A stretch of 64,000 nt of DNA from Rhodobacteraceae bacterium HLUCCO07 (GCA_001314705.1 LJSU01000009.1:186001-250000), one strand, 5' to 3'. Numbered from the stretch's first letter, positions 28,855 to 38,127 are shown. Notes: generated by a model not told the origin, from the letters alone. Program-made: numbers and translations.

Positions 28855-30369
28855 ATGAACCGCCTTCGCAACATTCCGCTGTTCCTCGCGCTCTGGGGCG
28901 TCATGGCGGCGTCGATGTATGTTCCGGCCATTCACGGGCTGGTCAACGAGCGCTTTGCCGAGGCGCGAGCGTTCTTTTATTCCGGTACGCTCGGGCTTTT
29001 CCTTGTGGCGCTGATCGCCATCACGCGGAGTGGACGGCGCCCGCGCAAGCGGGGCGGGTTGGGCGAGCTCTTGGCGCTGTTCGGGGCGTTCACGCTGTTA
29101 CCGGTTTTCCTTGCACTGCCGCTATACGAGGGACTGGGCACCACCAGTTATGTCAACGCCTATTTCGAAATGGTCTCGTCGCTGACCACGACCGGCGCAA
29201 CCCTGTTTGCCCCTGCGCGTTTGTCGGACACGATGCACCTCTGGCGGGCCCAGGTCGGCTGGATGGGCGGTTTCCTGATGTGGGTCGCGGCCGCGGCGAT
29301 CCTCGCGCCACTCAATCTTGGCGGGTTCGAGATCACCACATCGGCCGAACCGGGGCAGGGAGATACCGCGCCGGACCATTATGACCGAGCCCACGCGATG
29401 CAACGCATCCTGCGCAGCACGCGGCTGCTCCTGCCAATTTATGGGGGATTGACGGCAGTGCTCTGGCTCTGCCTGGTGATCTTGGGCGACCGCCCCCTGG
29501 TGGGACTGGCCCATGCGATGTCGACCATGGCGACGAGCGGCATCTCTCCGCTGGGTGGAGTAGAGACCGCCGGTTCGGGCATGATGGGCGAGGCAGTGAT
29601 CTTTCTGTTTCTGTTCTTCGCACTCAGCCGACTGACCTTTTCGTCCGATACCCTGACCTCGGCCCGGCCCGGCCTGTTGAGTGATCCGGAATTCCGGCTG
29701 GGTTTGCTGATGATTGTCGGCGTGCCGCTGGTCCTGTTCCTGCGACACTGGATCGGTGCCTTCGATTTCGACGACGTCGAGGATCTTGCCGCGGCGGCCC
29801 GCGCACTTTGGGGCGGGGTCTTCACGGTATTGTCGTTCCTGTCCACCACCGGATTCGAAAGTGCGGCCTGGGGCGATGCACGCGACTGGTCCGGTCTCGG
29901 CACGCCCGGGCTGATCCTTCTGGGGCTCTCGCTCATCGGTGGCGGGGTCGCGACGACAGCAGGCGGGGTCAAGCTGCTGCGGATCTATGCACTTTATCTC
30001 AACGGCCTGCGCGAGATGGAGCGGCTTGCCCACCCCAACTCGGTCGGGCGCGCCTCGAGCCACAGCCGGCGGCTGCGCCGAAAGGGGGCGTTTGTCGCAT
30101 GGGTCTTTTTCATGCTGTTTGCACTTTCGCTGGCCACGGTCATCGGGCTGATGTCGCTCGTCGGGGCGAGTTTCGAACAGGCAACGGTACTTGCCATTGC
30201 GACGCTGTCGACCACGGGGCCGCTGATCGAGGCGGCAGCGGAAACATCCATCGTTCTGGCCGATCTGAGCACGACGGGCAAGATGATCCTGTCGGCGGCG
30301 ATGGTCCTGGGGCGTCTTGAAATGCTGGCGATCATCGCCTTGATCAACCCCGCATTGTGGCGCGATTGA
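28855..30369 (+). CDS. trkH: Trk potassium transporter TrkH
   Basis: A 504-residue membrane protein, the pore subunit of Trk K+ uptake. Four TrkH repeats with conserved TTTGATLF-type (residues about 105-112), TSGIS, TTGFES and TTGP segments line the selectivity filter; these lie in MVSSLTTTGATLF, STMATSGISPLGG, FLSTTGFESAAW and LSTTGPLIEAA. About ten helices are visible. Start is the ATG at 28855, four bases after the trkA stop; an upstream frame lies within trkA. The usual partner trkA is adjacent. Confidence 0.95.
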   Translation: MNRLRNIPLFLALWGVMAASMYVPAIHGLVNERFAEARAFFYSGTLGLFLVALIAITRSGRRPRKRGGLGELLALFGAFTLLPVFLALPLYEGLGTTSYVNAYFEMVSSLTTTGATLFAPARLSDTMHLWRAQVGWMGGFLMWVAAAAILAPLNLGGFEITTSAEPGQGDTAPDHYDRAHAMQRILRSTRLLLPIYGGLTAVLWLCLVILGDRPLVGLAHAMSTMATSGISPLGGVETAGSGMMGEAVIFLFLFFALSRLTFSSDTLTSARPGLLSDPEFRLGLLMIVGVPLVLFLRHWIGAFDFDDVEDLAAAARALWGGVFTVLSFLSTTGFESAAWGDARDWSGLGTPGLILLGLSLIGGGVATTAGGVKLLRIYALYLNGLREMERLAHPNSVGRASSHSRRLRRKGAFVAWVFFMLFALSLATVIGLMSLVGASFEQATVLAIATLSTTGPLIEAAAETSIVLADLSTTGKMILSAAMVLGRLEMLAIIALINPALWRD

Positions 30370-30397
30370 CGCGCCGTGCGCGGCGATCTCTTTCCGG

Positions 30398-30427
30398 CTT
30401 GACAATTAGCTCTGGAAACTCCCCCTT
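30398..30427 (+). promoter_or_regulatory. Possible heat-shock (RpoH-type) promoter of hfq
   Basis: CTTGACA at 30398-30404 and CCCCCTT beginning near 30421 resemble the sigma-32 -35 (CTTGAAA) and -10 (CCCCAT) elements with 16 bases between. E. coli hfq has a sigma-32 promoter. No sigma-70 -10 fits TTGACA at 17 bases. Inference. Confidence 0.3.
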
Positions 30428-30502
30428 GGCCGCGACATACTCGGGTGCAACCAAACAAGGTGCCGCAGAGGGGTGCCGGGCAAGAACAAAGGCATTTGAC
30501 AC

Positions 30503-30748
30503 ATGGCTTCAGACAGACAGAACCTGCAAGACGCGTTCCTCAACCATGTCCGCAAGACCAAGGTTCCCGTGACGATTTTCCTGATCAATGGCGTGAAGCT
30601 CCAGGGTGTGATCACCTGGTTCGACAATTTCTGCGTGCTGTTGCGCCGCGACGGACAGTCACAACTGGTCTACAAGCATGCGATCTCGACCATCATGCCG
30701 GCCCAGCCGATCAACCTCTACGACGGTGAAGACGCCTCCGGCTCATGA
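30503..30748 (+). CDS. hfq: RNA chaperone Hfq
   Basis: An 81-residue Sm-like protein that forms a hexameric ring and brings small RNAs to their mRNAs. The Sm1 motif [20 protein letters not shown] and the Sm2-type [10 protein letters not shown] with conserved Asp/Phe in [11 protein letters not shown] are intact. It is of usual alphaproteobacterial length with no long C-terminal tail. It overlaps hflX by ATGA, the common hfq-hflX pair, and follows trkH by 133 bases. Confidence 0.97.
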   Translation: MASDRQNLQDAFLNHVRKTKVPVTIFLINGVKLQGVITWFDNFCVLLRRDGQSQLVYKHAISTIMPAQPINLYDGEDASGS

Positions 30749-32058
30749 GCGCTGAGACCGACGGCGACACCCATGAGACCCAGGCCCGACTGACACGGGC
30801 GTGGGTTCTGCATCCCGACATTCGTAGTGATCCGAAACCCGCCCACGGGCGCCGCGATCCGGCGCGTGCGCTCGAGGAAGCCGTGTCGCTGGCCGAGGCG
30901 CTGCCCGGGCTGGAGGTCGTGGGGCAGGAGGTCGTGCGACTGCCCCGGCCGCATCCGGGCCTGTTGTTCGGCACCGGCAAGATCGAGGAACTCAAGGCGC
31001 GGATCGAGGCGGCCGAGGTCGAGCTGGTGCTGGTCGACGGGCCGGTTTCGCCCGTCCAGCAGCGCAACCTCGAAAAGAAATGGGGGGTCAAGCTGCTGGA
31101 CCGCACCGGGCTCATCCTCGAGATATTTTCCGACCGCGCCGCCACACGCGAAGGCGTGCTGCAGGTCGAGATGGCCGCGCTTTCCTATCAGCGCACGCGG
31201 CTGGTCCGGGCCTGGACCCACCTTGAGCGTCAGCGCGGCGGGCTGGGATTCGTCGGCGGCCCCGGCGAGACCCAGATCGAGGCCGACCGCCGCGCCATCG
31301 ACGAACAGCTCGTCCGGCTGCGCCGCCAACTGGCCAAGGTGGTCAAGACCCGCGACTTGCACCGCAAGGCCCGCGCCAAGGTGCCCTATCCCATCGTGGC
31401 GCTCGTGGGCTATACCAACGCCGGAAAATCGACGCTTTTCAACCGCCTGACCGGGTCGGATGTCATGGTCAAGGACATGCTCTTTGCGACGCTCGACCCG
31501 ACCATGCGCCGGGTGCAGCTGCCCGATGGGGGACCCGAGGTGATCCTGTCGGACACGGTGGGGTTCATCTCGGACCTGCCGACCGAACTGGTCGCGGCCT
31601 TCCGCGCCACGCTGGAGGAGGTGCTGGCGGCCGATCTCATCGTGCATGTGCGCGACATCTCGCATCCCGAGACGCGGGAGCAGGCCGAGGATGTGGAGGC
31701 GATCCTGGCCTCGCTGGGGGTGGCACGGGAGACGCCGCAGATCGAGGTCTGGAACAAGATCGACCTGCTGGACGAAGGGGCGCGGACGGCGGCGGTGAAT
31801 GCGGCGGCGCGGGATGAGAATGTTGTGGCTTTATCGGCGGTTACGGGGCAGGGGGTCGAGGATTTGCTGGCCCGCATCGCGGAGCGGCTGGGCGGGGTGC
31901 GCCATGAAAGCCGGGTTGTCCTGCCTTTTTCACAAGGCCGAAAACGCGCGTGGCTGCACGCGGAAGGCGTTGTCGAGCACGAGGAAGAAACCGAGGATGG
32001 CCATGCCCTGACCCTGCTCTGGACCGACCGGCAGGAACAACGCTTCCGCGATCTCTAG
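30745..32058 (+). CDS. hflX: GTPase HflX
   Basis: A 437-residue GTPase associated with ribosomes and translation under stress. The N-terminal HflX domain is followed by a glycine-rich linker ([19 protein letters not shown] near 165-185) and the G domain: G1 [13 protein letters not shown] near residue 218, G3 [15 protein letters not shown]4 NKIDL. The C-terminal extension ends in [15 protein letters not shown]. Start overlaps hfq by four bases. Length and motif order are normal. Confidence 0.95.
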   Translation: MSAETDGDTHETQARLTRAWVLHPDIRSDPKPAHGRRDPARALEEAVSLAEALPGLEVVGQEVVRLPRPHPGLLFGTGKIEELKARIEAAEVELVLVDGPVSPVQQRNLEKKWGVKLLDRTGLILEIFSDRAATREGVLQVEMAALSYQRTRLVRAWTHLERQRGGLGFVGGPGETQIEADRRAIDEQLVRLRRQLAKVVKTRDLHRKARAKVPYPIVALVGYTNAGKSTLFNRLTGSDVMVKDMLFATLDPTMRRVQLPDGGPEVILSDTVGFISDLPTELVAAFRATLEEVLAADLIVHVRDISHPETREQAEDVEAILASLGVARETPQIEVWNKIDLLDEGARTAAVNAAARDENVVALSAVTGQGVEDLLARIAERLGGVRHESRVVLPFSQGRKRAWLHAEGVVEHEEETEDGHALTLLWTDRQEQRFRDL

Positions 32059-32076
32059 GGGGCACCGCCCGCACAG

Positions 32077-32151
32077 GTTAACGACCCGACAGCCCCGGAT
32101 TTCAGGGGGGTGACATCCGGCTGCCCCCCGGCTGTCCCCCGGCTGCCGGGG
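32077..32151 (+). repeat. Intergenic repeat family, copy B
   Basis: GTTAACG at 32077-32083, GGGGGGTGACATCCGGCTG from 32105, then two more CCGGCTG words and CCGGGG to 32151. It lies just after the hflX stop. The order GTTAACG, GGGGTGACA, CCGGCTG matches copies A, C and D. Confidence 0.7.
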
Positions 32152-32240
32152 AAAACGGCGATGGTTTACCGTTTGTCAGGTTAATGGGGCGTTCGGTGGG
32201 GGTGGGGATGGAATTGTGTGCGCGTCATTCCTGCTTGGTT

Positions 32241-32329
32241 TAGCGCGTGTTGCATCGGAACGGAATCAAGCCAACCCGCCCCGGCCTTGAACCGGGGCGG
32301 GAGTTACCAATCAAGCGCAACACGCCCTA
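32241..32329. repeat. Nested inverted repeat
   Basis: Outer arms TAGCGCGTGTTGC (32241-32253) and GCAACACGCCCTA (32317-32329) are inverted with one mismatch. An inner perfect 10-bp stem, CCCGCCCCGG (32275-32284) and CCGGGGCGGG (32292-32301), has a seven-base loop. It lies between hflX and the DUF4238 gene. It could be a MITE-like or terminator-like element; no transposase is seen. Confidence 0.55.
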
Positions 32330-32520
32330 GGTTCGAAGCGAAGGGTCTATTCTGGACATTGTCCCCACTTCAATATGCAGTGACGAGGCCCGGTTAAACG
32401 CTGGCCTCCAAGCCAGCAAAACATTCAAGAATACACGGTTCTAGTGACTACCTTGTTCTACGCTCTATCGCGAACCTGAGCTAACCTGTAGGCTGGTCCC
32501 ATTTTAAGAAGGATGCATCG
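32330..32520. other. AT-richer leader before DUF4238 gene
   Basis: About 190 bases of visibly lower GC than the flanks. One short hairpin is present (GCTGGC 32400-32405, GCCAGC 32412-32417). No clear -35/-10 pair was recognised, and no other gene. Confidence 0.45.
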
Positions 32521-33546
32521 TTGTCTGGAAGAAAGAACCACCATGTGCCCCAGCTTTTGCAAAAAGGATTCGGAAACGAGAAGAAGAAATCTGTCCAAGT
32601 CTGGGTTTATAGAAAGGATAAGCTGCCTTTTCCCACGTCCACAGCGAACTTTGGAGCAGAGCGAGACTTTTACATCGAAGGCGAAGACCGTCTTGTCGAT
32701 GATCTAATCACTGAATTCGAGGGCGAGATAGGCAACTTCATCCAGTCTATGAAAAGCGGTGACCAGCAAGCCCTTGAGGATCGGTCGACAATTGCCTCAA
32801 TTTTGGCTCATCTTGAAATGCGATCAAAATTTTTACGTGAAGAGATGATGTTTGTCTCCAACGTGCTTTTTGAGGAGCTAAGGCTTTATCTTAGAAAACC
32901 GCAAAACATGCTTCGCTATCTGCGTAGTGCCGCCGCAAATAATCCTGAGGTAATCCAAAATGGCATTGACGAACTAGGGCTGAATGACGAGCAGCGCATA
33001 CTTGCCAATGCTTGGGTGGAAGCAAATCTTGACCGGTTCCTCGAGGATAATTCAACGCAGTTTATGGCAAAGTTTCAGCCCTTCCTTGGTATTTTGATCG
33101 ACCGTTTGGGAGAGGCCGTCAAAGGAGGCCACTTGAAAGCGCTGCGAAAAGATGTGCGAGAAATAGGTCGACGCAAAGCGTATCTCGAGCTTTCGTATCG
33201 AATGGTGAACTTCGAAGAACCGGGGCTGATACTACCTGATACTATGGTTAGCTTTTTGAAACGCGACGGACGTGTGACGCCCTTCTTGGAAAATACTGAT
33301 ACAGTGGAGGAGATTTACCTTCCTTTGACATCACATAAGGCTCTGCACGGATATATGCGTGATCCGGCATGCCGGGAACTCAACACTGTGAACAGAATTC
33401 TAGCTTCGTGCGCCGGTCAGAGTTTCGTTGCCCAAGAAAACGACGTCAAATTTCGCGCCCTAACATCGCGGATTGGGAAAAACGCCCAAATGATTTCCAA
33501 GGCGGAATTGCGTAAGGTCATACGTACCGTCATTCCCGTAGGCTAG
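32521..33546 (+). CDS. DUF4238 domain-containing protein, accessory gene
   Basis: A 341-residue protein. Its N-terminus, RKNHHVPQLLQKGF, matches the HHxVP motif that opens DUF4238 proteins; the rest is helical, and a C-terminal segment has TSHKALHGYMRDPACREL, with no known catalytic residues recognised. The start is a TTG at 32521 with AAGGA at normal spacing; a nearby ATG is in another frame. Codon use is visibly AT-richer (TTT, AAA and AAT codons common) than in neighbouring genes, and the gene lies between palindromic repeats, which points to horizontal gain. DUF4238 proteins are scattered in accessory regions; a defence or nucleic-acid role is only a guess. Confidence 0.75.
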   Translation: MSGRKNHHVPQLLQKGFGNEKKKSVQVWVYRKDKLPFPTSTANFGAERDFYIEGEDRLVDDLITEFEGEIGNFIQSMKSGDQQALEDRSTIASILAHLEMRSKFLREEMMFVSNVLFEELRLYLRKPQNMLRYLRSAAANNPEVIQNGIDELGLNDEQRILANAWVEANLDRFLEDNSTQFMAKFQPFLGILIDRLGEAVKGGHLKALRKDVREIGRRKAYLELSYRMVNFEEPGLILPDTMVSFLKRDGRVTPFLENTDTVEEIYLPLTSHKALHGYMRDPACRELNTVNRILASCAGQSFVAQENDVKFRALTSRIGKNAQMISKAELRKVIRTVIPVG

Positions 33547-33593
33547 AGCAGTTGAAGCTTCGCGACTGTCACCAGTTACCACCCGCTGACCCC

Positions 33594-33676
33594 GCCCGGG
33601 CTGCTTGCAGCCCGGGCAGCGCCCGACCCGCCCCATGGGCGGGCGCTTCTCGCCCACCCCGGGTCGGGCGCTGCCC
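33594..33676. repeat. REP-like palindrome cluster, copy 1
   Basis: A perfect hairpin CCCGGGCTGC TT GCAGCCCGGG (33595-33616) is followed by a 17-bp inverted repeat with arms 33614-33630 and 33660-33676, enclosing CCCGCCC CAT GGGCGGG. It lies between the convergent DUF4238 and penicillin-acylase genes. The core closely matches the element at 40463-40528. Confidence 0.7.
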
Positions 33677-33722
33677 TTTCGTTGGGTGTCGGGCGAGGCT
33701 GTTCGGTGCAGCATTTCTTACC

Positions 33723-36200
33723 TCACTCCCCCCTCGGCACCAACCGCGTCACGCCGACCGAGGCGGCGCGGGCCAGATCCGTGTCGAGCGACATGGGGAT
33801 GTATTCGCCGCGCCGCCATAGAGTGGCCATGTCGTCGTAGTGCCGGCTCAGGACGTGGCCGGACTGGCCCGTGGAGATGATGAACACCGAACTGTCGGGA
33901 TCGGCGAAATCGTAGACTCCGCGAAAGCCCGCGCCGTGGACGTTGCGGAACGGGTTGGCGCCTTTCCCGGCGGTCATCGCGCGGTTGAGGGTGTTGTCGC
34001 CGCCGCTCGTCGATTGGCGGATGTTGACGAAATAGCGCAGGAGCGGCACCTCGCCCAGCACGGGGTGATCATGCGTGGCCTGGTGCAGGTCGCCCCAGGC
34101 CAGCGATTCGAGCGAGGTGCCTTGCGTCTCGGCCAGCCATGTCAGCGCGTCGTCGAGCGCCATGCGCGCGATGTCGGAACAGGTCTCCTGCCGGCTCGAA
34201 TGGATTACGTCGCACCAGGCCGCGGCGCCATCCACGTCGCGAAAGACGCGCTCGATGAAGAGCGGCTCGACATGGGTGAATTCATCGGCCAGCGGCCCGA
34301 GCTCGTCACGGATGAGCCGTTCCTGCAGGGCGCGCATCCAGGCCATGTAGATGAGCGGTTCGGGGAGGTATTCGTTCATCTCGCCGTTCCAGTCGGCCAG
34401 CAGGTCGAGCGCCACCTTGCGGCGGCGTTCGGTGGAGCCTTCGGGTGCGGCTTCGCCGGTGAACCACAGGTCCTTGCCGACAAGCGGCAGGAGGGTGCGG
34501 GCGGTGACGCTCACGGTGTCGAGCTGGGCCTCGACGAAGCTGTCGCGGCTGTGGACCTGGCGCAGTTGCATGAGGCGGGTCCAGCGTTGCACGCGCTGCG
34601 TGTCGCCCCAGTCGTGGCTGACATGCAAGGGGAAGGGGCGTTCCAGGAGCTTGTTGTTGGTGTTGCCGACGATGCCACCCTCGGGGGCGATGAATTCGGG
34701 GTTGGCGTCGTAGTTGAGCCGCCCCTGCCAGCGGTTCTGCGGCTCGGCGCCGAGGGCGGGCATGCGGCCCTGGCTGTCGTGGTCGGCGTCGCGGCGGGGC
34801 ATGGCGCCCACGGTCTTCATCGCCACGTTGAGGCGGTCGGCAAAGATCAGGTTCTGCGAGGGGGCCACGTATTTCTCGCCCGCTTCGATCGCCTCGGAGA
34901 TGCTGCGCGCCCGCATCAGGCCGATGCCCGCGCTCATCGTCGTGTCCTCGTCGTCGAGCGCGGTCCAGGCGACGGAGGCGACATGGCCGGGCGGCGTGAT
35001 CGTGCCGAGCCCGGCGTGGGAGCCGGGCAGGACCGGGCCGTTCTCGGTCCAGCGCAGGGTCATCGTGACCGGCGCGCTGTCCTTGATCTCGATGATCGAG
35101 CGGCGGGTCTCGAAGGGTTTGAACCCGTCGGGGGTGCGATATTCCTCGGAATCGTCGGGGTTGAGTTCCTCGATCATCACGTCGAGATCGTCGAGATAGG
35201 ACGAGGTCAGCCCCCATCCGAGGCGGCTGCCGCGCCCCGAGAGCACCAGCGGCACGCCGGGGATGGTGCCGCCGATCACCCCGCCGGAGCCGAGTTCCAG
35301 CCGCGCGAGGTACCAGATCGACGGCGCGGAGAAGCCCAGGTGCGGATCATTGGCCAGAAGCGTGCCGCCCGTGGCCGAGCGGCTGGGCGCCGCGGCCCAG
35401 CCGTTCGAGGCATTGGCAAGGCCCGGCCCCCGGAATGGCGAGAGCGGGCCATCGGGCCTCGCGCCGGTGTCATCGGCAATGCGCAGATCCCCGGCCCCCG
35501 GCATGATCGCGGCATATTCCGGCAGCGCCCCCACGCCGGAGCCCGGCGCATCGGGCAGGATGTCGGCCAGCCGCGCCTCGTCGGGCAGGGCCAGTGACAG
35601 GCGCGCGCGCAAGACTTCGCGGTCGAGCTGCGACATCATCTGCACCGCCATCAGCTTGATCATCGCGATCGAATCCGCAGGCTGCCAGGGCGAGACCGGC
35701 ATGTCGAAGAGGAACATCTCGGGCGCGCCGCGCCCCAGGGCGTCGCGGTTGATCTCGTCGAGGCGCGCGTTGACCCCGTCGGCATAGGCTTCCAGCGCGG
35801 CCAGCGTATCGGCATCCTGAGCCGCGACCGAAGATCGCGCAAGGCGGTAAAGATCGAACCGGCGCATGAGCTTGTCGATGTCGAGGGTGCGCGCGCCGAA
35901 CACTTCCGAAAGGCGCCCCTGCGCGGTGCGGCGCATCACCATCATCTGCCACAGCCGGTCCTGGGCATGGGCATAGCCCAGCCCGTAGAACACCCCGGCG
36001 TCATCGTCGGAAAAGACATGCGGCACATTGGAATGATCGCGCACGATCTCGACCGGCGTGTCGAGGCGCTCGACCCTGAGCCGCTTGTCATAATCGGGGA
36101 GCGACCGCGCGGCGAAGTAATAGACCGCCCCCACCGCCAGCACGGCCAGGACCAGGACCGCCACCGTGATCCGCATCAACCATCGAAATACCCGCGCCAT
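33723..36200 (-). CDS. Penicillin acylase family hydrolase
   Basis: An 825-residue Ntn-hydrolase precursor. After an N-terminal membrane anchor (ITVAVLVLAVLAVGAVYY, about 11-30), the alpha region spans to about residue 264; the catalytic nucleophile Ser near residue 265 is in ANASNGWAAAPSRS, followed by the conserved NDPHLG (near 285), and the beta region completes the fold. Family members hydrolyse penicillins or N-acyl homoserine lactones after self-cleavage; the real substrate cannot be assigned. The gene is full-length, starts MARVFRWLMRITV, and is divergent from the dehydrogenase gene. Confidence 0.9.
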   Translation of the reverse strand: MARVFRWLMRITVAVLVLAVLAVGAVYYFAARSLPDYDKRLRVERLDTPVEIVRDHSNVPHVFSDDDAGVFYGLGYAHAQDRLWQMMVMRRTAQGRLSEVFGARTLDIDKLMRRFDLYRLARSSVAAQDADTLAALEAYADGVNARLDEINRDALGRGAPEMFLFDMPVSPWQPADSIAMIKLMAVQMMSQLDREVLRARLSLALPDEARLADILPDAPGSGVGALPEYAAIMPGAGDLRIADDTGARPDGPLSPFRGPGLANASNGWAAAPSRSATGGTLLANDPHLGFSAPSIWYLARLELGSGGVIGGTIPGVPLVLSGRGSRLGWGLTSSYLDDLDVMIEELNPDDSEEYRTPDGFKPFETRRSIIEIKDSAPVTMTLRWTENGPVLPGSHAGLGTITPPGHVASVAWTALDDEDTTMSAGIGLMRARSISEAIEAGEKYVAPSQNLIFADRLNVAMKTVGAMPRRDADHDSQGRMPALGAEPQNRWQGRLNYDANPEFIAPEGGIVGNTNNKLLERPFPLHVSHDWGDTQRVQRWTRLMQLRQVHSRDSFVEAQLDTVSVTARTLLPLVGKDLWFTGEAAPEGSTERRRKVALDLLADWNGEMNEYLPEPLIYMAWMRALQERLIRDELGPLADEFTHVEPLFIERVFRDVDGAAAWCDVIHSSRQETCSDIARMALDDALTWLAETQGTSLESLAWGDLHQATHDHPVLGEVPLLRYFVNIRQSTSGGDNTLNRAMTAGKGANPFRNVHGAGFRGVYDFADPDSSVFIISTGQSGHVLSRHYDDMATLWRRGEYIPMSLDTDLARAASVGVTRLVPRGE

Positions 36201-36328
36201 TGATCGACTGCCCTGTTCCTGCCTGTCCTGTCGGCCCAGCTGTGCGCCCGGAGCCTCCTGTCAAAGCCCCTTGCCATTCCGCGCCGTGCCAGACAAACCT
36301 TAAGTGGAATGAAGGCAAGGGGAAAGAC

Positions 36329-37201
36329 ATGGCAAAGCTGGCATTTCTTGGATTGGGCGTGATGGGCTATCCGATGGCGGGGCATCTGCGCGCCAAGGGG
36401 CACGAGGTCACGGTCTATAACCGCACCGCGGCCAAGGCCGCCGCCTGGGTCGAGGCGCATGGCGGCGCCGCGGCCGCAACCCCGCGCGAGGCCGCGGAAG
36501 GGGCCGAGTTCGTGATGGCCTGCGTCGGCAACGACGACGATCTGCGCGCCGTCTGTCTCGGGCCGGAGGGGGCCTTTGCGGGCATGGACAAGGGCGCGAT
36601 CTTCGTCGATCACACCACCGTTTCCGCCGCCGTCACCGGCGAGCTTTACGCGGCCACCCGCGAGATCGGGGTCAGTTTCGTGGACGCGCCGGTGTCGGGC
36701 GGGCAGGCGGGGGCCGAGAATGGCGTGCTCTCGATCATGTGCGGTGGCGACAAGGTGGCATTCGAGGCCGCCGAGCCGGTGATGGCCGCCTATGGCCGTT
36801 CGATCAAGCGCCTGGGCGAAAGCGGCGCGGGGCAGCTCACCAAGATGGTCAACCAGATCTGTATCGCGGGGCTTGTTCAGGGCTTGGCCGAGGGGCTGCA
36901 TTTCGCGCAAAAGGCCGGGCTTGACGGCAAGGCGGTGGTCGATGTGATCAAGGGCGGTGCCGCCGGAAGCTGGCAGATGGAGAACCGTCATGGAACCATG
37001 CTCGACGACGAGTTCGACCACGGGTTTGCCGTCGACTGGATGCGCAAGGATCTGGGCATCTGCCTTTCCACCGCAGATGAAAACGGCGCGTCGTTGCCGG
37101 TCACGGCGCTGGTCGATCAGTTCTACAAGGACGTCCAGAAGATGGGCGGCGGGCGCTGGGATACCTCGTCGCTGATCAGGCGGCTGACGGCCATGGGCTG
37201 A
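36329..37201 (+). CDS. NAD(P)-dependent beta-hydroxyacid dehydrogenase
   Basis: A 290-residue enzyme of the 3-hydroxyisobutyrate/tartronate-semialdehyde reductase family. The N-terminal Rossmann motif is LGLGVMGYPMAGHL, with DAPVSGGQAGAENG as the substrate-binding loop near residue 125 and the catalytic lysine in GQLTKMVNQI near residue 170. It probably reduces or oxidises a short beta-hydroxyacid; whether 3-hydroxyisobutyrate or tartronate semialdehyde is unknown. The ATG at 36329 follows AAGGGGAAA; the frame opens at 36200. It is divergent from the acylase. Confidence 0.9.
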   Translation: MAKLAFLGLGVMGYPMAGHLRAKGHEVTVYNRTAAKAAAWVEAHGGAAAATPREAAEGAEFVMACVGNDDDLRAVCLGPEGAFAGMDKGAIFVDHTTVSAAVTGELYAATREIGVSFVDAPVSGGQAGAENGVLSIMCGGDKVAFEAAEPVMAAYGRSIKRLGESGAGQLTKMVNQICIAGLVQGLAEGLHFAQKAGLDGKAVVDVIKGGAAGSWQMENRHGTMLDDEFDHGFAVDWMRKDLGICLSTADENGASLPVTALVDQFYKDVQKMGGGRWDTSSLIRRLTAMG

Positions 37202-37232
37202 CGCGCCCGGCGCGGGCGAGGGCGCGGGCGAC

Positions 37233-37673
37233 ATGACCTGGAACCTCTTTTCACAAATCGCCATTGGATCGGGACTCGTGATCGTCTCGGTCCTGTTGTC
37301 GGCGGCGATCTTCATGGGCCTCGAAATCCTCGTGGCCCGTGCACATCGCTGGCTGATCCGCCGCCCGCACCTGCCCAAGCTGATTTTCGTGCTGCTGGCG
37401 GCGGTCATCGCCGCGCTCGGGATGATCACGGTCAGCGTCTGGGTCTGGGCGCTGGCCTTTCTCTGGCTGGACATCTTCAGCACGCTTGAGGCGGCGCTCT
37501 ATTTCTCGCTGGTCTGTTTCACGACGCTGGGCTTTGGCGACGTGATCCTGCCCCACGATTGGCGAATCCTGTCGGGCATGACGGCGGCCAACGGGTTTCT
37601 CAACATCGGGATGATGTCGGCCATCGTGATCGAGACCCTGCGCCTCGTGCGCAAGAACCAGCTCGACTCATGA
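37233..37673 (+). CDS. Two-helix potassium ion-channel family protein
   Basis: A 146-residue membrane protein with a pore segment FTTLGFGDVIL (near 90-100), a K+ channel selectivity-filter pattern, after three helices (VIVSVLLSAAIFMGLEI; KLIFVLLAAVIAALGMI; VWVWALAFLWLDIF) and one after it. It matches the small Ion_trans_2-type channels. It begins 31 bases after the dehydrogenase and may be co-transcribed. It is convergent with the SMR gene, whose 3' end lies four bases away. Confidence 0.8.
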   Translation: MTWNLFSQIAIGSGLVIVSVLLSAAIFMGLEILVARAHRWLIRRPHLPKLIFVLLAAVIAALGMITVSVWVWALAFLWLDIFSTLEAALYFSLVCFTTLGFGDVILPHDWRILSGMTAANGFLNIGMMSAIVIETLRLVRKNQLDS

Positions 37674-37677
37674 CCGT

Positions 37678-38013
37678 TCAATGCGTGTTGGTGTTGGAAA
37701 AGAGCTGGATCACCACGATCCCCGCGACGATCATGCCGATCCCCAGAACCGCGGGCAGGTCGAGCCTTTGTTGAAAGACGACAAAGCCGATCATCGCGAT
37801 GAACACGATCCCCAGCCCCGACCATATGGCATAGACCAGCCCCACCGGCATGAACTTGAGCGCCAGCGCCATGAACCAGAACGACGTGCCATAGGCCAGA
37901 ACCACAACGATCGACGGTGCAAGCCGGCTGAATTGCTGGCTCGCCTGCAGGGCGGTCGTGCCGATGGTTTCGGTCAGGATGGCGATAACCAGGTAGATAT
38001 AGGCAAGATGCAT
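37678..38013 (-). CDS. SMR-family multidrug efflux protein (EmrE-like)
   Basis: A 111-residue four-helix efflux protein that exchanges protons for cationic drugs or quaternary compounds, probably as a homodimer. The membrane-embedded glutamate is in LVIAILTETIGTTAL (Glu15), and WFMALALKFMPVGLVYAIWSG is characteristic. Start is the ATG at 38013 (MHLAYIYLVIAIL), matching the EmrE start; the frame opens at 38067. It is of usual length. Upstream lies a palindromic sequence that may be an operator. Confidence 0.92.
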   Translation of the reverse strand: MHLAYIYLVIAILTETIGTTALQASQQFSRLAPSIVVVLAYGTSFWFMALALKFMPVGLVYAIWSGLGIVFIAMIGFVVFQQRLDLPAVLGIGMIVAGIVVIQLFSNTNTH

Positions 38014-38127
38014 GACGGGCTCTTTCGCAGGGAAACCGTGGGCAGGACTGCCCCGGATGTGCCACAAGCAAGTCGCCCGGCAAAGCCCGAAACGTGGTCA
38101 AATCTTGAGCAGGCGAGCGAATTTCCA

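Noticed and set aside
33552-33821. 89-codon ORF between DUF4238 and penicillin acylase
   Set aside because: It lies across the REP-like palindromes and antisense to the acylase, without motif or ribosome site.
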